Shown here: one piece after another, positions 61,492-64,000 of the stretch | Layout of the letters: each line of letters starts with the position of its first letter | Numbering within the stretch: position 1 is the stretch's first letter | From: Numida meleagris | Lineage: Eukaryota; Chordata; Aves; Galliformes; Numididae | Length of the DNA: 64,000 nucleotides | Assembly (NCBI RefSeq): GCF_002078875.1 | Contig: NC_034410.1 | Coordinates: 103,360,138 to 103,424,137, forward strand | Direction: 5' to 3' | Translations under genes and position numbers: made by a program | The notes under the pieces: model-generated | Database searches by the model: none | Told to the model about the DNA's origin: nothing | The model's input: only the letters and a program-made list of their open reading frames with translations

Positions 61492-62579
61492 AATTATTTA
61501 TTTTATTTAGTGAAAGCTCACATTATTGAGAACACAGCATGTGGGAACAGCCTAACTCTACTCATTTCTCCTGAGCTCTGGGATTTCTATTGTCCCTGCT
61601 GACTGCTTAAATACAAATCCTTTGGTTCCCAAGCAGTGGCTCTGCACAGTGATCATCCTATTGCAGTCATCAGCACCGTACCAGATTGTGCATTCCTCGA
61701 TGGTATTGCTGGAGGTTTGCAAGGGTTAAAACAAAAATCCGCTCCTGTCAGTGAAAGTTAAAGGAGCCTCAGTGATGAAAATTGCACCACATAATGAAAA
61801 ATCCTCAAAGTAGCGGCTACTTAAAGGATAGAAATAATTAAGACATGATTGTCAATGGAACAGAATATTCTCCACAATAATGGGCTCCTGCAGATGCAAG
61901 AAGAGCACAGCAAAGCCAAAGCATTTATGGAAAATAAATGGCACGGCGCAACTCAGGCTCTTTCTTCTTCAAAGCACACAATGCTGATCCTGTGAAAATG
62001 GTCTGTTATTCCAAATCATTGATGTAGACTTAATTATTTTGTCTAAATGGAGGCTGATGTGGGAGTTACTTACTGAGCCACCGTAGACCTATTGGATTTC
62101 AAATGCCTCCAAAGAGAAAGGCACAGTGGGTTTCAGAGCCTGGGTTTCATCAGACGTTTTGTTATCCCTGCTGTGACTGCTGTTCCCTGCTCTTACCGTG
62201 TGGTGCTCACGGAGGAGGCCTAGTTTTGTTTTATCAAAACGGGAGTGCAGTGAAAGTTTGATGCTTCTTGGTGGCAACTGTAAATATTGACATTTCAGTG
62301 ACTACCACGGTGGGAACTTGATGCAACTTATCAGAGCTAATGGGGCTTTTCTATGGAATTTAAAGGGAATCATTTCAAGCCCTGTTTGATGCATTAGTGG
62401 AATTGTTCTTAAATTGGCCTTGTTTTCTGGTGTCTTCTCCATGAAGTATAAATGCCAGAACAGTCTCCTTGTAAAATTATCTTACATGTTCATTTTGATC
62501 TTTTGTGTTATTCTAAAGAATTTATTAGAAATAACTTCCACAGATACGTGCTGCTAGGTCTCAGATCGTAATTGCAGAA

Positions 62580-62848
62580 ATCATAGAATCATTTGAGTTG
62601 GAAGGGACCCATAAAGGTCACCTAGCCCAACTCCCCTGCAATGAACAGGGACACCTACAGCTACATCAGGTTGCTCAGAGCCCCATCCAGCCTGACCTTG
62701 AGTGCCTCCAAGGACGGGGCATCCACCGCCTCTCTGTGCAACCTGTTCCACTGCCTCACCACCCTGACTGTAAAACACTTGTTCCTTGTGTCCAATCTAA
62801 ATCTCCCCTCTTTTAGTTTGAGACCATTTCCCCTTATCCTATCCAGAT
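62580..62848 (-). mobile_element. CR1 LINE 3' fragment, antisense
   Basis: Antisense 3' end: starts 'atcatagaatcatttgagttggaagggacccataaaggtcacc', continues 'aatgaacagggacacctacagctacatcaggttgctcagagccccatccagcctgacctt' and reaches 'gagaccatttccccttatcctatccagatcc'. It is the same subfamily as 46660-46867. Antisense and sense shadow frames over it, such as 62641-62853, are not genes. Confidence 0.96.
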
Positions 62849-64000
62849 CCTAGGTGATCTGGATGTTGAACAAAAAACTTCTTGATGCAAAAAAATGTGA
62901 AATAGTAAAATAGTTCTTAGTTAGAAAGATAAATCTGTTGGGCTAAAACAATTTCTTCCAGTTATTCATTTGCCATCTTCATTCTTGTGATGTCATTGTA
63001 ATTTATTATTATTATTGTTTTCTCAGAAATGTTAGATAGGATTTATTTATGTATTCTGATCTTCTGTTCCATCCTGTGTTAACTTAGGGAGGACACCCTT
63101 CAAGGCAGGGGACATCTCTGCATTCTCCTGCCCACACATGACACAACCAGGAGAATGATGTCTGTTTTAGCACTGCATAGGCAGCATGTAGCTGTACAAA
63201 AGGGCACAGACTTGGCCTTCTGTCTTTCATGCAAAGGCTGAATGAAATAACTTAGCAGGCTGAGTTAAAAAAAACACAGACAAGAGTCCAAAATACAATA
63301 ATGACACAGATAAAGAGAGATCAATAGTATGATTAAAGTACTAAGATCACAATGAATTTTTTTCCAAGTGTCTACAGCTGTTAGAATGAATGTCTGATGA
63401 TTTTATAACTACTCCAGTTTTAATTGGGAAGGTGTCTGAGAAAGTGATGTAAAGCCTGCATTTCCTTCTGTCTTCATTTTTGCTGCAATGACACTAACAG
63501 CATGTGATAAGTTCTGTGACCTAATACATCTCTCTTACTTTAAACTTACCAAAGCAAGGACAGGCAGCAAGGTCCCCTTGCCTCTGCCAAACCTTTCTAG
63601 CTGTCTAGTCTGAGCAAATTATCTTCTTCACAGATATTCCCATCCTGACTGCTAGGTAATTAGGCGATCACTGCAAATAATGTGTGATTTTCACGCTAAA
63701 ACACATTTCTTGTTATTTTTGAAGGGTTTGATCCTTCTTTTACTGTAATAAGAATGCCCATAAACATTACTTAGCAGTACAAAGAAGTTTACTGTGTCTA
63801 GCAAATGCCCTATATGTAAACTTGTCTGTTGACCTTAGCCAAGACTCTGCCACCTGAATCCTGGATTTAGTCTGGATTGACCCTATGTAGACTGATGAAC
63901 ACTTTTTAGTGCAATGTATTTGCTTTTTTGCATATATGGTGTTTTTGTCTATCTCTAAATCTTCGTCTGATATTTAAAAATATGTGGACTCTTAATTCTG
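62849..64000. other. Noncoding sequence, no gene seen
   Basis: AT-rich with a short ATT repeat near 63004-63016. No open frame of interest, and no repeat family is recognised up to the window edge. Confidence 0.65.

Larger units (their letters stand above)
59271..62579. other. Noncoding sequence, no gene; conserved-looking block at right
   Basis: No supported gene. Simple repeats include (GTTT)4 at 60124-60139, T12 at 60884-60895 and T19 at 61473-61491. 61740-62480 is complex and AT-rich and resembles conserved noncoding DNA by eye only. Confidence 0.6.

Noticed and set aside
1..64000. Endogenous retrovirus, LTR, tRNA, rRNA, CpG island or CRISPR
   Set aside because: I looked for TG...CA LTR borders, primer-binding or polypurine context, cloverleaf sequences, CpG-dense patches and spaced direct repeats and found none that held up.

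Overview
The window looks like a piece of a bird nuclear genome, most likely chicken or another galliform. The evidence is a set of CR1 non-LTR retrotransposon fragments carrying the avian 3' end (short repeats of ATTCTATG/ATTCTGTG preceded by a 'gatgatct...cttttccaacctt'-type tail), together with a roughly 550-bp deleted mariner that I recognise as the chicken Galluhop/Mariner1_GG type. There is no bacterial-style gene organisation, and no complete protein-coding gene, rRNA, tRNA, CpG island, CRISPR array or provirus that I can support. The window is best read as intergenic or deep-intronic DNA.

Layout. 1-6050 is unique noncoding sequence. 6051-6803 is the longest CR1 fragment (+, ORF2 C-terminus plus 3' end). 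6804-12895 is noncoding. 12896-13180 is a second CR1 3' end (+). 13181-17215 is noncoding with one exon-like stretch near 16280-16420. 17216-17698 holds two CR1 pieces head to head; the second keeps part of the reverse transcriptase, then jumps straight to the 3' repeat. 20625-21174 is the mariner. 21175-31770 is noncoding, with exon-like stretches at 29051-29175 and 31772-31828 and some conserved-looking AT-rich blocks. About 31.7-35.2 kb lacks open frames of 60 codons or more and contains a (GA)16 microsatellite. 35.2-45.3 kb is noncoding. 45345-45575 is an older CR1-like LINE (-). 46660-46867 is CR1 (+). Exon-like stretches lie at 47551-47733 and 49720-49879. Further CR1 remnants are at 48704-48748 (+), 53158-53597 (-), 55426-55490 (+), 58702-58800 (-), 59164-59230 (-) and 62580-62848 (-).

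No genes can be shown to work together here. The only recognisable coding content is decayed CR1 ORF2. The exon-like stretches are all on the + strand; they rest only on splice-site-like sequence plus protein-like composition, and none matched a family I could name. Two of them (about 16.3 kb and 49.7 kb) have compatible splice phase. Conservation and RNA data would decide whether any is real. I did not find a convincing novel biological system.
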